From NCBI RefSeq assembly GCF_905397285.1, contig NZ_CAJPUX010000001.1:434001-498000 (forward strand): 64,000 nucleotides of DNA, given 5' to 3'. Under the pieces are notes generated by a model. The model ran no database searches. It saw only the letters and a list, made by a program, of their open reading frames with translations, and was not told the DNA's origin. Shown piece by piece: positions 63,899-64,000 of the stretch (position 1 is its first letter; each line of letters opens with the position of its first letter). Source of the stretch: Cupriavidus plantarum. GTDB lineage: Bacteria > Pseudomonadota > Gammaproteobacteria > Burkholderiales > Burkholderiaceae. A program made the position numbers and the translations under genes.

Positions 63899-64000
63899 TC
63901 AGGCGCGCACCGCGGCACGGTTGCGCACCGGCTCGTCCTCGCGGTTCGCGTAACGGGCCGCGATCACCGAGCACACGATCAGCTGCAGCTGGTGATACAC
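63899..64000 (-). CDS. C-terminal fragment of an unidentified gene (runs off window edge)
   Basis: Reading the complement from the edge gives an open frame of 33 residues, VYHQLQLIVCSVI, then AARYANREDEPVRNRAAVRA and a stop at 63899-63901. The frame uses high-GC codons like its neighbours and faces amiC convergently with a 21-base gap. The hydrophobic LQLIVCSVI followed by a basic tail suggests the last membrane helix and cytoplasmic tail of a membrane protein. No family can be named from so short a piece. Confidence 0.5.
   Translation of the reverse strand: MYHQLQLIVCSVIAARYANREDEPVRNRAAVRA

Noticed and set aside
1..64000. Search for tRNA, rRNA, CRISPR, IS ends and phage genes
   Set aside because: No cloverleaf with a CCA-type acceptor, no rRNA segment, no spaced direct repeats of CRISPR type and no transposase or phage structural gene could be supported by eye.

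Overview
The window is high-GC, densely packed bacterial chromosome from a betaproteobacterium of the Burkholderiaceae, most like Cupriavidus or Ralstonia. The reasons are the gene orders recA-recX-(DUF2889)-sucCD-terC-pilin-pglL and pgk-pyk-fba-purC-purE-purK-Sua5, two Bug-type (tripartite tricarboxylate) solute-binding proteins, and many LysR regulators. Species cannot be named from the sequence alone. I see no rRNA, tRNA, CRISPR array, prophage or insertion sequence. Most of the window looks like core genome with a few accessory cassettes. Layout, 1-8 kb: the 5' part of an OmpR-type response regulator diverges from recA, which carries a textbook LexA box, followed by recX, a DUF2889 gene, succinyl-CoA synthetase sucCD and a TerC-family membrane protein. 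6.7-10.2 kb: two tandem type IV pilins, the second with a clear sigma-54 promoter, followed by a PglL-type O-oligosaccharyltransferase that probably glycosylates pilin. 10.2-21.7 kb: two small envelope proteins, moaC, a BepA-like M48 protease with TPRs, a minus-strand block (ilvE, CHCC zinc finger, waaF, NTF2-like, yheT-like hydrolase, uncharacterised gene), and a large SNF2 helicase. 21.7-27.1 kb: an amidase gene broken by an internal deletion, an MFS transporter, azlCD branched-chain amino-acid exporter genes and a LuxR-type regulator. 27.5-37 kb: lower glycolysis (pgk, pyk, fba), purine synthesis (purC, purE, purK), a Sua5-type tRNA threonylcarbamoyl-AMP synthase, and dacB (PBP4). 37-50.5 kb: a PACE efflux gene with a divergent LysR gene, then an EnvZ/OmpR-like two-component system divergent from a complete mdtABC-plus-outer-membrane-factor RND pump. 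50.6-51.5 kb: an unnamed two-gene module that is the best candidate here for an undescribed system. 51.5-64 kb: plsY, ybaK, a Bug protein with an N-acyl-D-amino-acid deacylase and a LysR gene, xerD, ogt, a second Bug protein, a chalcone-isomerase-like exported protein, an AEC transporter, queG, tsaE, amiC and the tail of one more gene. Points of most interest: the coupled two-gene module, the deletion-frameshift amidase, the pilin pair (one with an unusually long Arg-rich leader) beside pglL, a Thr/Gly/Asn-rich insertion in MdtC, and repeated 12-bp-period tandem repeats in and near pglL and in the neighbouring GPGW-repeat gene.
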